Origin: Phocoena phocoena
Taxonomy: Eukaryota; Chordata; Mammalia; Artiodactyla; Phocoenidae
Assembly: GCF_963924675.1 (NCBI RefSeq)
Contig: NC_089219.1
Span: 152,788,288 to 152,852,287, forward strand
Length of the DNA stretch: 64,000 nt
Direction of reading: 5' to 3'
Translations under genes and position numbers: made by a program
Notes under the pieces: generated by a model
Told to the model about the DNA's origin: nothing
The model's database searches: none
The model's input: only the letters and a program-made list of their open reading frames with translations
Shown: piece after piece, positions 11,800 through 24,327 of the stretch
Numbering within the stretch: the stretch's first letter is position 1
Layout of the letters: each line of letters opens with the position of its first letter

Positions 11800-11930
11800 A
11801 CAGGCATTACTTCATTTGTTAATTAACGCTCTGTTTTCTAGATCAGAGAGCTGAGGCTCAAAGACCCTAAGTGAACTGCCTGAGGTCACCTGCTAAATAG
11901 CTAACTGGCAATGCTAATTCAATGCCAAGG
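11800..11930 (-). repeat. MIR SINE relic
   Basis: Minus-oriented MIR core: gagctgaggctcaaagaccc, then gaactgcctgaggtcacctg. Confidence 0.8.
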
Positions 11931-11968
11931 ATTCCAGAAATCCCGATGGTCACAAATGTTTTAAATAC

Positions 11969-12007
11969 AGACAACACACACAAACACACACACACACACA
12001 CACACAA
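11969..12007. repeat. (CA)n microsatellite
   Basis: Run of CA dinucleotides with two interruptions near its left end. Confidence 0.95.
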
Positions 12008-12582
12008 GAAAAAGAACACAGATGCAGTTATCCCCAGAATGTGTCCCATATTTAGGTAACAGCTTTATCCAGTTTTAAGCAGTGTACTTTGCTGGAGTTT
12101 GAATTAAGGTTTTTCAACACAGTGCACCAGAAGTTTCATGTTTCTTTAAATTTTTTTGAATACATGGCTTATTTCCCACTTTTTCTTTTAAAGGTTAATG
12201 ATGAAGGGGAAAGAGCCGCAGAGGGAGAGGAAGCAAGATGGGGCTACCTAGACCAAATGTGTTAATTAGCCAAGCAATGCTTCATATCACTTCCCCTCTT
12301 TGGGTGTTGAAGAAAATGATCTTTAAGGACACGTTAACCTAAAAGATTTTTTTTGCACACCTTGCCCTAAACCTGAAATGACTGCTTACTCCTCTCTCCC
12401 TTCTTTTCTCCACCCCTGAAAGTTTTCTCTGTGTGTGTATGTGTGTGGCAGAAACATCTGAGTATCTAACTGAAATCTAGGAGTCTAGTAGGACAAAGCA
12501 AAAATCCATTCTTATACTCATGACCTTGCCCCCAGCAATTGCCCACTGTTCCTCTCCCTCCCAAAACTTTCTATTATAGACT
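12008..12582. other. Intergenic DNA, nothing recognised
   Basis: Unique AT-rich sequence without a supportable feature apart from a short TG run near 12430-12448. Confidence 0.35.
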
Positions 12583-12785
12583 ACAGCAGTGATTCTCAGA
12601 ATGTGCTTCCTAGACCAGCAAAACCAGCATCACTTGGGAACCTGACAGAAGTGCAGGGGCTTGGGCCCACCCACACATACTGGTCGGAACCTCTGGAACG
12701 AGACCTAGCAATCTGCTGGCCAAGCCCTCCAGGTGATTATGATGCTTGCTAAGGATTGAGAGCTACTGCTCGAGAACAGGGTTCT
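12583..12785. mobile_element. MER5A-type hAT DNA transposon relic
   Basis: Begins cagtgattctcagaatgtgc, includes catcacttgggaacctgaca and cccaggtgat-like inner sequence, and ends gagctactgctcgagaac. This layout matches MER5A, a non-autonomous hAT-Charlie element. Confidence 0.8.
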
Positions 12786-14150
12786 TAACCCAGGGTCCAC
12801 AAAGAGTGTTAGGGGGTCTAAAAGTTCCTTGGGTTTGCATATAAAATTTTACATATGTATTTACCCTTCCTGTGGAGACAGGATCCACAGCAGCCACCTC
12901 CTGACCCCAAACAAGCTATGGACTACTTACGACCCTACAACTCTGTTTCATGGTAAACATCCTCCTGCTTGCGCCCACAAACTCTTCTCTTTCCTCTACT
13001 TCTTTACCTTAAAAGATACCTGGCTTTCCCCCAAAGAATCTTAGTGGTCATTTTCCCACACCTCATCTACCTTCAGTACAGGAGATGGGCCTCCCCTGTC
13101 CTGCACCCCGACCATCATCCCTCTGCACATAAGTCTCTGCTCTTTTAAGACTTAAACGTATTCTTCTCTCCTCTCCTCCTTTATTATGTCATCTGCTGAC
13201 CTTCCAGATACCTTCCCTCGTTCATTATAGACTTTGGGTTCCTACAATCCTGCCATCATCCTGGGTGATATCAACATCATATGAATGAATGATTCATCCG
13301 ACACCCTAGCCTCACAGGACTGTCACTGACACATCAACATCAAAGAATTTCACCCCCATAACACTTCAACCACTCACTCTGTACCACGCCTGGGACTTGC
13401 CCTTACCTGGGGTTGCACCAGACGGCTAAGGCTGAGTTACAGAGTGGTAACAAATCCCCAAATCTTGGTGGTTTCCAATAAAACGTTTGTTTCTCTGCCC
13501 ACTGCAGGACAGCTGCAGCTCTACTCCCTGTTCTCGCCGATCTTGGAGCCAGGCTGAAGAAGCAGCCCCCATTCTGGGGTGCACTAGCCTTGTGCTGAGA
13601 GAAAGGAGCAGACTGGCCCCCTCAATGGTCCCCAAACCTCTCCTCAGAAGTAGCCTGCTTCATTTCCACTCACATTTCATTGACAAGCCTGCTGCGAGAG
13701 AGGCAGGAAGCACAGTCCTCTCCAAGGCCTGGTGGAGAGAAGAGGCAGGCGTCTTTGAAGTCTCACTAGGACATCAATCTCTCTCAGAATGTGGCAACCT
13801 GTCTCTTCTGCTCTCGGCCCACTCCTACCATGCCGTTCTTCCAATTTCATTAATGCTTGCCATTTCCTATCAGCCCCCTCCTGGAGATAGTGAGAGTAGA
13901 TACCCTGAACACTCAGTCAGTGCTGACCTGACATCCGTTATCCCGTGAGGTATCCGGGGCTTAGAGAAGTTACATAACCTGTCTTCACTTTCTTCTCATG
14001 ATTGTCTTCTAGATTAGAACCATCACTTCAACCATTAGGGAAACCGAAGGACCAGGCAGAATTGCAAGCCCAGGTGGGGCACATGAATGTGTAGTAACAG
14101 CAGACCGCAAGTTGTGTGATTTTCCTCCTCAAGCACTCAGCAGCTGGACC
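12786..14150. other. Intergenic DNA with probable L2 fragment
   Basis: About 12950-13400 has scattered likeness to L2 LINE sequence (for example ggtgatatcaacatcat). The 153-residue frame at 13487-13948 has no recognisable domain and is taken as chance. Confidence 0.35.
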
Positions 14151-14151
14151 T

Positions 14152-14385
14152 ACTGGTTCTCAACCAGGGGCGATTCCCTCCTTAAGTGACATTTACCAAT
14201 GTCTGGAGACATTTTTGATGATCATAATTGGCTGGGCAGGGAGTGCTACTGGCTGCTGGCATCTAGTGAGTAGAGGCCAAGGATGCTGTTCAACATCCTA
14301 CAGTGCACAGGACACCCCTCCCCACAACAAAGAATTTTCCAAACCAAAATGTCAATAGTGCTGAGGTTGAGAGACCCAGGTCTAG
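14152..14385. mobile_element. hAT-Charlie-type non-autonomous DNA transposon relic
   Basis: Recognised by ttctcaaccaggggcgatt at one end, gtctggagacatttttgatg inside, and caatagtgctgaggttgaga at the other end, which are near-complementary termini typical of this group. Exact family is not assigned. Confidence 0.7.
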
Positions 14386-14389
14386 AGAT

Positions 14390-15830
14390 GGGGTAGTCTC
14401 AGGCACTTGTCTTGCAAAAGTTTCCTACTCTGTTCTCTCTCCTGTTCTCCAGAGTATCGGTTTCAGACCTTCTCCATTCTCTTCAAACTCTTATCCCAAC
14501 TACATCCTCTATCATACTCGACTCTCTCCTTCCATGCTTTCAGCTACAGTCTTCTCAGATGCCACTGTTTCCTCACCTAAAGGTCCTTGCATGTCTCCTC
14601 TTATCTGTGGTATTCCTCCCCACCTCTTCAAACTCCTATCCTGCCTTTAGATCTGTTTCTCATTTCTTCAAGGAGGTTGCTCCTAAGCCCTTGATTAAAT
14701 GAGGCCCCTCTTCTATATTTCTCATAGCAGCATGTATTTTTCCAACATAATTCTTCACATAATAGTATGTGCTTAACTAGTTAGTTTCCCTAAGCCATGA
14801 GAGCAGGGCCCACATTCATCATCTTCACCACTGTATTCCCAGTACCTAGAAAGTATAAGATACGTAATAGATACTTAATATTTACAGCCCAGGGCTTTCC
14901 TGAGCTCCTTTTCCATTTGAATCTCCTCAATGCGCAAAATCAACACATCCAACTCCTGACTTTTTTCCTACCTCATCACTACCACCAAAAACCTACACTT
15001 TTACCCATATTCTTTATCTCAATGAATGGCACCACCATCCACCAACTGTCCAAACCATCCTTGACACCTCCCTTTCCCTCACATCCACATTCATTCATGA
15101 AGTCTGTCACTTCCACCTTGATTTCTCTCAAATCCATGCACTTCTTTTGGGTTTTTGTCTCAGACACAATGGTTTTAACTGCTGACTCTTCACTTCTTAG
15201 TTGCCTTGGACATATTAATTTTGCTAAGCCTTAAATACCTCCTGGGATAATAGATGCCAAGTCAGCACATACTAAGTGTTCAGTAAATGTTACCTATTAT
15301 TCTTTCCACTTCCACTGCCATTGGCTTCGGAGTATCATCATTTCCAGCCCAGACTGCTGCCACAGCCTAATGGTTCTCCCTGTCTCTGATCTAGCCAGCA
15401 CTCCAGTCTCTTATCAACAATGCAGCCAGAATGATCTTTCAGAAATGTAAATGAGATCATGTCACACTCCTGCTCAAAATCCTTTGATGGCTATCCACTG
15501 CCTTCAGGATAAGGTTCAAACTTGTTAGCTTGGCTTATCACATCTTCATTACCCAGCCCCTCCAACACTCCAGTCCCATCTCTCGGTCACTTCTCCAGTC
15601 ACATCGTTTGCTCCAGTTATGCGGAACAACTTTATGTTCCCAAACAAGCCATTCTCTTACCTGCAGTACTTTCACTACTGCTTCCTCAGCCCATGTGGAA
15701 ACTGTCTTCTGTCCCTAACTTGACTGGTAGACTGTTAGGCAACTTGAGGGAGCTTCCCTATTCACTGTGGTATTCTCAGTACCAAGCAGGCTCTGGCTCC
15801 TATTAACCCTTAATAACTTTATTGAACGAG
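14390..15830 (+). mobile_element. L2 LINE fragments
   Basis: Long pyrimidine-rich stretch with L2 hallmarks: gagatcatgtcacactcctg followed by ctatccactgccttcaggat, and 3'-end motifs gtattcccagtacctagaaa and tcagtaaatgttacctatta. At least two fragments. Open frames here are relics or chance. Confidence 0.7.
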
Positions 15831-16206
15831 TTTAACTCTTATCCTTTATTTTGAAAAGAAAGCAAAAGGAAAACATTAATCAAATGAATTTAGGGTTGGA
15901 GATATACATAGCAAGATTATCCCTGTATCCCCAAACCTGTAATGACCTGAAATCTTTCTAATAGCACTAATGCTTTTTATACTTTTAGAGGTTGGATTTG
16001 AGCAAATTCTAGCAAACAATCACTGGCTAGGCATTCGTCTGCTAATAACAGATTAGCTCAGTTACTAGTTTCAGCTTGCCTTCTTCTAGCCTCAAGACTA
16101 CATTCAATAAGGATAAACCTGCAGTACCAGGAATTAAGGTGAGTAGGATACAAACCCCAGGAAACGAAACGTGGTATGCAGTTGTTATTATTAAAAAGTA
16201 ACTTTT
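15831..16206. other. Intergenic DNA, nothing recognised
   Basis: Unique AT-rich sequence. Confidence 0.35.
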
Positions 16207-16527
16207 GGGACTTCCCTGGTGGCGCAGTGGTTCAGAATCCGCCTGCCAATGCAGGGGACATGGGTTCAATCCCCGGTCCAGGAAGATCCCACATGCTGCA
16301 GAGCACCTAAGCCAATGTGCCACAACTACTGAGCCTGCGCTCTAGAGCCGTCAGCCGCAACTACTGAGCCCACATGCCTAAAGCCTGTGCTCGGCAACTA
16401 TAGAAGACACCGCAATGAGAAGCCTGCGCACTGCAACGAACAGTAGCTGCTGCTCGCCACAACTAGAGGAAGCCCGTGTGCAGCAACAAAGACCCAATGC
16501 AGCCAAAAAATAAGTTAAAAAAAAAAT
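16207..16527 (+). mobile_element. CHR-type SINE, long class
   Basis: Starts gggacttccctggtggcgca, runs through repeated caactactgagcc units and ends gacccaatgcagcc plus A tail. Flanked by taactttt and taacttta. Confidence 0.93.
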
Positions 16528-17324
16528 AACTTTAAGAAGTCACAAAACATGGGAATGGTTGTGTGGACACAGAAGCTGGCCTCATCCTTGCCTCTAATGC
16601 TCCTCTTGCTTTTTTTGTTTTCATTTTTAAAACGCCATCCCTACTATTCCCACTCTCTCTTCCACCCCACCCCCAGGCCTCCTCATACAGGTGTATACTA
16701 CCTAACTCTAGGGGGATATCATTTGTATGGCAGCGTATGAAAGGTGCTCCCAAAAGTTGTGCAGTGAGCACCAATCTGTGCCTACTATGTGACAGCCGTA
16801 AGCTCAGGACAACTGACCAGATGCTTTACCCACCTTAATGGCCTCAGCTACCAGGGAATGATCTTTTGAAAAGCATGTGTGTACTCTGTGACAAGCCCTC
16901 AGTACCTTTCACACTAGCCCCAATTCAAAAACACAACAAAATAGAACCCTGCACTTGGCACCTCTTCATAAACTCAATAGAGGCAAATCCATTGTCATCA
17001 TTTGAAATCTCTTCAGTAGCAAAGAGGGTGGTGGACAGGTTGATATATTCATGGGTTCAGAAGAGTTTGGCAGTCTTGGGCCAAGAAGAGGGCTTGCCTT
17101 AAATCATTCTAGACATGCAGTTGCTACTGTATCTGCTCTAATTCTCAAGGCCTCTAGTGGGGGTAACTCCACAACTCACTGCCTTAGCTCAATGCTAAAA
17201 ATACTCTGCAAAATTTTGAGGTTTCCTTCAAGATTGGGAGCCTAAAAATGAAATACGGCAATTACTCTAATAGTTAACTGTGTGTATGTTGATTGGAGGT
17301 GGGGGGGGATTAAAAGTTGTTGTT
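16528..17324. other. Sequence just beyond the inferred MDM4 3' end
   Basis: Unique sequence with no gene recognised. It contains a G9 run near 17301-17309. If the true polyadenylation site is further out, this would be 3' UTR. Confidence 0.35.
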
Positions 17325-17344
17325 TTTGAGTACAATAACTTCTA

Positions 17345-17350
17345 TTTATT
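17345..17350 (-). terminator. MDM4: Candidate distal MDM4 polyadenylation signal
   Basis: The plus strand reads tttatt, so the minus strand has a canonical AATAAA. It lies at the point where long AT-rich unique sequence gives way to ordinary intergenic DNA. Cleavage would be expected near 17325-17335. The choice among several AATAAA motifs is a judgement based on the expected length of the 3' UTR. Confidence 0.4.
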
Positions 17351-18084
17351 CTCTTCATTCCTGTCAGACCAAAGACTACATAAATACAGAAGACAAGATT
17401 TTGCTATATACAAAACCAATTACATATTTCCCCAATAATGACACCATGAAATGGCAAAATGAAAAATATTTAATACACAAAAAAAGCACAACAGAATCAA
17501 CAGATATTAAAAGCATTACATAGTGCAAACACCGAAAAGATACAGAGCTATTAACTTAGTGGTGCTTACAAAGATTAGGCAAGAACTCATGAAAATATCT
17601 CCTTTTCTCATTTGGTGGGCTGGTCACTATTCAGTTATTTTAAATTGCCTTTTTCTTCCCATTTTATGAAACCACATTTGCTACTCCTATTAATTATGAC
17701 TACCTGATCAGATATGTTATTTGGAAAATTGCATGCTTTCTGTATACCGACTGCATTTTATGCCATCTACTCAAGTGCATGTAAGACAGAATTTTTTATA
17801 CCAAGACCATAGCAAGGCAGTTGTAGCTACTAGCCAAATCTACACACACACTTCTCTCAGAACCTAGAGGCAGAACTCTTCTAGACAAGAGCTCATGTCA
17901 AGCAAAGGATATCTGAGCTAGAGGCATGGGTAAAAGGAAGCAATATAGGCTCTGCTAGGCAGGCACAAAGGGGAGTTTGTGCTCAGCTTCCAGGACATGA
18001 GGTATTCTGAATATATACCCCAGAGCTTGGTCTACCAAAAGCGTAACAACTTCTAATATCTTATTCAAGGCAATTAGAGGTTCT

Positions 18085-18205
18085 ATTGCGCTCCCACACT
18101 TAATCCCCACAACAAACTATGAGGTAGAAAGAGTAGTATGTGGACTCATTTTACAGATGAGAAAAATTGAGGCTTAAGAAGGTCAAGACTGGGACTCACC
18201 ATGGT
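18085..18205 (-). repeat. MIR SINE relic in the inferred 3' UTR
   Basis: Minus-oriented MIR: attttacagatgagaaaaatt followed by gaggcttaagaaggtcaaga. Ancient and diverged. Confidence 0.65.
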
Positions 18206-18429
18206 GAAATAATCTTACTCCTTATCTCTATCCAAGAGGCACTTAAGAGCTCCTAGCTATAGACTAGGAGAGAATTCTATTCAAGAGGCTGCTTTGCCAA
18301 GTGCTGAGGAAACCAGAAACATTTCATTCCTCCTTTAAAACATGTTCTATAACTTTCTAAAGGGGGAAAGAAAAAATCAAAGGAGACATTTTGAATTCTT
18401 TATGAAAAAGGAAGTGGAAAAAATGAGGC

Positions 18430-18855
18430 AAACTGTAGGGAACAAAATGTATACATTGCTATATTTAAAATGGATAACCAACATGGACCTACTGTACAGC
18501 ACAGGGAACTCTGCTCAATGTTCTGTGGCAGCCTGGATGGGAGGGGACTTTGAGGGAGAATGGGTACATGTATATGTATGACTGAGTCACTTTGCTGTGC
18601 ACCTGAAACTATTACAACTTTGTTAATTGGCTATACTCCAATATAAAATAAAAAGTTTAAAAATAAATAAATAAAACAGATAACCAACAAAGACCTATTG
18701 TATAGCACAGGGAACTCTGCTCAATATTATATAACAACCTAAATGGGAGAAGACTTTGAAAAAGAACAGATACATGTATAACTGAATCACTTTGCTGTAC
18801 ACCTGAAACACATTGTTAATCACTTATACTCCAAAATAAAATAGAGTTAAAAATT
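18430..18855 (+). mobile_element. Two tandem L1 3' ends
   Basis: Two successive copies of an artiodactyl-type L1 3' terminus lie head to tail, the first to about 18670 and the second to about 18855. Each contains cagcacagggaactctgctcaat, split here only for naming, and the motif tcactttgctgt followed by cacctgaaac. Each ends in an A-rich tail. Both are antisense to MDM4 and fall inside the inferred 3' UTR. The second is more decayed. Confidence 0.8.
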
Positions 18856-19348
18856 AATAATCTTCCTGTAGGACGAGGACAGGCTGACCTCAATTTCTAA
18901 ATGCTGAGACAATAGGGGAACTAAATCCCCTGTTGCCCCATCATACACACAAATCCTCAACTACCGTTGTTTTGTACTAGATGGTAGTTCTGATGTCATA
19001 TCTTTCCTTCCTATTGCTAGAATCTACCACCTAACTCTGCAAGAGAAACAATCCCCAGGACTGGCTGGAAAAGAGGAACCTTATCTAAAGATACTGTAGT
19101 TACAACCACCCAAGGGGTAATACAGAAGGCCTTTGGTATAAAAGCAATATTCAGAAGTAGATAATAACTTTGAACTCCAAGAGAAAAGAGCAACAGGATG
19201 GAAGGAAGGAAGGGGAAATGTCTGACATCAAAGTACTTACTGTTTAAAAAAAAAAAAAAAAAAGCCTTAGGATAAGAAATTAGATGCTCTAATAAACTGT
19301 TGTAATAATGTCAATTTGCCAAATTACAGCAACTATTCGAGAAAGGAG

Positions 19349-19628
19349 TTGCTCTGACAGCACTATTTGGCCCTTTTTAGGATCCTTGACCCATCCTGCC
19401 CCAAGAAATGAGGAGTTCTATTTGCTGTGCCATGTTCCCAGAAGACATTTAATAAAGATCCTGAATGAAGGAAAACAATGTGAAGAAGCAGCATCTTGGA
19501 TTTCAGATAAGCTACCAAGATATACTAACTACCTCTTTCTGCAGATACACTTCTTTCTCTAACATTTCAGTCATTCAAAAGGCTCTTGAAAGAAGTACAG
19601 TAAACCCAAGTGTAGGTTTATTATAATA
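19349..19628. repeat. 3' UTR direct repeat, copy A
   Basis: About 280 bp aligns with 21404-21685 in the same orientation at roughly 85% identity by eye. Shared landmarks include ggccctttttaggatcc, cagcatcttggatttcagat and agtacagtaaacccaagtgt. On the minus strand this copy contains an AATAAA (19617-19622) that copy B lacks. I do not recognise it as a named repeat family. Confidence 0.8.
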
Positions 19629-21403
19629 TGCTCTTTAACAATGCCACATTCACCAACAGTAGAATTATTTGGGATTGCACGTTCATTGCATTAAAAGATC
19701 TCAAAATGCTAACAGGACATTCTCCCATAGGAGAGAAGAGATCTGTGGCTCTTAAAGAAAGAATATAGCAATGGCAAACAAGGAAAGCTCTGTCAACGAA
19801 AAGGATATCTCAAGGCCATCTGGAAAACTGTCTTCAGATTAGGTCTGGGGAGCTACCTGAACCACTACCTCAGATAATCCTCATTTCCAGTTTAGCTTTA
19901 GGGTCCTCTATATTCCTCCTCAGCTAATCACAAATCTGGGAAATTCCAGCAAAGTAATCTCAGCATAGCGTATGGCAGTGCAAAATTTCAGACATTTGTA
20001 AACACTGTACATGTTACTTTTGGCACAGGGGAGGGCCTGCAGGTTCCTTTATCTTTGAAGTACAGATTGTAAACACAGCCAGTCCACAGACATTTTTAGG
20101 AAAAGCTTTAACAGTCTTGATAGTGTGTGTGCACACATGTACACCCATGAATGGGAGATCTGTCAAAATGAATTCTTTAGGACCTGAATTCTTTAGGGCC
20201 TGAATAATTTAAGCAGCTATCTGGCTAAATGGAAAACAACAGATTCACAGTATCTAAAATCATATACTTTCAGAAGTTCATATAACTCTCTGTAGGAAAA
20301 AAATCAAAGAGCTGGTTAACAGGTTTCCTCCTTTCTAAAGAAAACCAAGAGGTAACACTACAATAGCTTTGTAGAATGCGAGATCTTAACATTTACTAAT
20401 TTCTCAGCGACTGTCAAAGGAGCCAACATTGCATCGAACTGACATTAAAAAAGTTTACAAATGATCCTGACCTTTAAAAATAAATTCTTACAAACAAAAT
20501 AACGTCCCACAAAGCATTACATACATCTAAATATACATAAATTATTATTAAAACACAACTGAATATTTCAAATGCTTGGCAGTGATTCAATCTTATATTA
20601 TACAACTTCATGGCAGTTTGGAAGCTGGCCTGGCTGGACACTGACCACTGTTCAAGCCTAGGATTGGGAACCTACGATATTCCATAGATGGACTGTGAAG
20701 AAATGCTTATAAGTTTAAAGCCTTGACCTACGATTTTTATAAAGTCTGATTTAAGTATTAAATACAGAAGCATACCAAATATTGTAATTATGGTGCAAGT
20801 AAAATGAGCTAACAATAAGAGACAGAAGACATTTTTAGCTATAATCTAGAAATTCACTGCTTTTCTAAGGATTTGTCATTTCTGCTCTGAACATTTTGTC
20901 TGGGATAACATGGTCATGAATATTAATTTATATAACTAAAATAAGAAATTTGATGCTAATGTGGGATGATTTCATTAATCACAAGTCCATGGCGTGATGC
21001 AGCGGAAACTATGAACTCCACTGACACCTACTTTAACGGATCCTTTCCTCACAATTAAGATTTCAATCCAAGCATGGCTTACCCATAACTAGGAAGACCA
21101 TAATAATTTAATGTCCAAAAGAAGACATTTGAGAGTGAAAGGGGAGCAACAGAGATGAACTGGATAGGATGCTGAAAAATAGGGGCAAACTGGCACTGTC
21201 TCCAGAAAACCAGAGTACATAGTCACCCTAACTACAAAATAAACGACAGTGCTTGGAAGTCAAGAGTTTCATCATCACATAGCAGTAAACTATGACGTCT
21301 TCAAATACAAACCTTGCTTATCTGTACCGCAGTGACATTGAAAAAAAGAATGAAATCAAAAACAGACCAAGAAGATGGCTTAACGATTCTTGCGGGTAAA
21401 GAA

Positions 21404-21685
21404 TTGCTCTGATAGTTCTATTTGGCCCTTTTTAGGATCCCTGACCCATCCTACCCCAAGAAACAAGGAGTTCTACTCGCTGTGCTAAGCCCCCAGATGA
21501 CATGTAATAAAGATCCTGGGTGACAGAAACCAGTCTGCAGATGCAGCATCTTGGATTTCAGATAAGCTACCAAGAAACACTGCCTACCTCTTTCTACAGA
21601 TACACTTCTTTCTCTTTAATATTTCAGTCACTCAAAAGGCTCTTGATAGAAGTACAGTAAACCCAAGTGTACACTTATTGTAATA
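21404..21685. repeat. 3' UTR direct repeat, copy B
   Basis: Second copy of the 280-bp block, about 2.05 kb from copy A. It shares the same internal landmarks with scattered substitutions and small indels. The position matching the copy A AATAAA reads cttatt on the plus strand, so the signal is broken here. Confidence 0.8.
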
Positions 21686-22100
21686 CTTTCAGCTCAAATG
21701 CGCAGCTTAAGATCTTCTAAGTAAAGTACTTACTGCTAATGAGGACAGTAAAAACCCAGGTGACCCAAGGGGAAAAGAAAGTAAGTAGAGTAACATAAGA
21801 GGGTTCTGTGCTAGGCAAGGATGCACCAAATTAGCATCAAACATCTACACACAAATAAAAATTCTAAATTTTTTCTTATTTAAGTTTTCTAAAAAACTGC
21901 AGCTTTATAAGGAATCAGAGGGTACAAGTGCAGATTCCAGCCCTCCCTGCTCCTTCTTTGAGTTATCACTTGCAAAAGCAATTAACTGGCAAAAATAAAA
22001 CAAAATCGAGGGCTATCAAACTATTATGAAGAGAGTAATGGTGGGGGGGGAATTAGGATAGAAAATTATTTAACTTTCTAAATATTTAGAGCATTTACCA

Positions 22101-22140
22101 TAGTCTAACAAAACACTGAACAGTCTAACAAAACACTGAA
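22101..22140. repeat. 20-bp perfect-unit tandem duplication in 3' UTR
   Basis: The unit agtctaacaaaacactgaa, preceded by t or c, occurs twice back to back (22101-22120 and 22121-22140). Only the first base differs, so the duplication is recent. Confidence 0.9.
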
Positions 22141-22734
22141 CTTGAAGAACTGGTTCTACTTATTGGGGGAAAAAAACCCTTGTCCCTAATGCCCGGAGGG
22201 AGCCAGAGACCTGAGTTTCATTCCCCAAGAAGGAAAAATACTGGAGAAAAGAGTTCAGGTTCCTCTGCCACCTTTACTTGTCTTCCCAATGGCAGGAGCA
22301 ACTTATCTGATTATATAAGAGAGCTTGATATTTACTGTGCCTTTTCTCTTTGGGGAGAAAGGGTTAAAAGTCTCTGTTCTCTCTGAAGCCCTATTTTGGC
22401 TGCAACTCATATTCTCCAACAATATTTTAAGGTTATTAGTTGTTCCAAATTCAATAAGCACCACCATTTAACAAATAATAGAAGGAAGCAAGTATGGTTT
22501 AAAGGTTTACTACAAGAGACTTAGATTCTAGTAATAGCTCTATCACTAGCTGTGACTTTCAGAAGTCATTTATCCTTTCAGCCTCATGTGCAAAATAAAA
22601 GGGGTTGAGTAGATGAGTGCATTCTAATTTTAAAGTTCTATGAGTTTAACAAAACTTCTCTAGAAATTAAATATAATGCTAAACAAAGGGATCTTGTTCT
22701 ACTTCCTGCACCTTAAAACACCCTTCCTTCTAAG

Positions 22735-22990
22735 GCACGGCAGGGCTTCCAAAAGTGTGGTTTGTGAACTTGCGTCAGCTTCCAGAAACACTTGTTCAAA
22801 TGGAAATCCCTGGCCCAGACCTCAGGCATCAAAGAGTCTGCGTGTGCACACACTCCTGTGAGTGTATGCGCGTGTGTGTGTTTGGGGCCGGGGGTTGAGA
22901 TGGGCGTATAACAAGCAACACTGGTGATTCTTATGAGCCTTAAAATTGATAATTCTAGGGCCTTGGTTTTCAAAATGACTACATTCATAC
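22735..22990. mobile_element. MER5-like DNA transposon relic with internal TG run
   Basis: Ends resemble MER5A (aagtgtggtttgtgaacttg and ggccttggttttcaaaatg). The middle contains a degenerate GTGTGTG tract near 22864-22881. Confidence 0.6.
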
Positions 22991-24146
22991 TGGTACCCAG
23001 GCATACACCAAGATTTTTTCCACAGGGAAAGCAGACAAGAATATCTGTAAAGAAAACAACTTAAAGATCTTCAATTTCCATATGTATTATCCTGAGATTT
23101 ACGTGATCAGATAAGGCCTCTTCAGAGCTATCATTTCTCTTTAACTACTTTCCTTTTCACAACTGCTATACTATTTTCAGAAGAAAGGCTGCCTCTCACC
23201 CATCTAAAATCTTACTATGGGGCATTGCCTCAGAATGTAAAAAACCTCAGAGGCATCAAACAAAGACAAAAAAACCCCTAGCAGACTCCCAAGAGACAGG
23301 AGGAAAGAGTAAAGCAAAGAGAGCTTTGGTTAAAAACTGTGTGCCTTATCTTTTTTAGAACTGTCGTTGAGAAGAGGTTGTGCCATAGATGTATATAATA
23401 CATTTAACTGAATTAAATAAAGTCAAACACTTTGACTGAAAATGAAATCTGATTTGGCTGATTAGTTTTATAATGAGAATAGGCTTTGCCAGTTTATATG
23501 ACCCGACTTTTTCTATAAATTCAATCAGCTAAATCTACAGATCCAAGGTTTGGGCAAAAATATCTTTAAAGGACATCTACAATATACTGGATGATACATC
23601 CTCTGTAAGTACTTAAATTTTAAAAATTTAGAAGTCGAATTAAACATGTGCAAAAGGAAAACTAATCGAAGGTGAGAGCCATGAAATGGTGGAGGAACTG
23701 CCTGGAAAGTGGCCCAAGAGAACATTCTGAGGTGACAGAAACATCCTATTAGAAGGGAACACTTTGTTTGCTAATTATACCTCAATTTTTAAAGTACGCA
23801 AAATATCATATATACTTTTTCAAAATTCCTTTTGAGGTACATTAGCAAAAAATGTTTGCTACCACTGTTCTAGGCACTTTACAAAAATACTGGTTCCTCT
23901 GAACAATGCAACATAAAGTGATCTACTTTATACATAAATTATTTATGTTTTTTTCATTGTTAGCTTTAATATTTTTCTAATAGCCATCTTGGATTTTGAG
24001 GCCTAAGAACATTCCCTAACAGAAAAGAAGAGTAAGGAATAAAATTAACTAAAGAAATGATTAATCTTCAAGTAATCTGATAAATGAAAGAATGAATGTA
24101 TTTCTATTTGTACTGGTAGTTGCTCCCTCCCAGAGCTTCATCTTCT

Positions 24147-24327
24147 TTTTTTTTTTTAATAACTTTCTTTTTTTTTCCTTTTTTTAAATATTTACTTATT
24201 TATTTGGCTGTACCAGGTGGGAATCTTCGCTGTGGCATGCAGGATCTAGTTCTCCCACCAGGGATCAAACCAGGCCCCCTGCATTGGGAGCTCAGAGTCT
24301 TAACCACTGGACCACCAGGGAAGTGCC
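24147..24327 (-). mobile_element. CHR-type SINE, older short class, in MDM4 3' UTR
   Basis: Minus-oriented, so in the same sense as MDM4, only about 260 nt after the stop codon. The plus strand ends ggaccaccagggaagtgcc and the A tail is a long interrupted T run on the plus strand. It would be transcribed as part of the 3' UTR. Confidence 0.88.

Noticed and set aside
13487..13948. 153-residue open frame in intergenic DNA
   Set aside because: No recognisable domain, no splice context and low-complexity Ser/Leu content; consistent with chance in pyrimidine-rich repeat debris.
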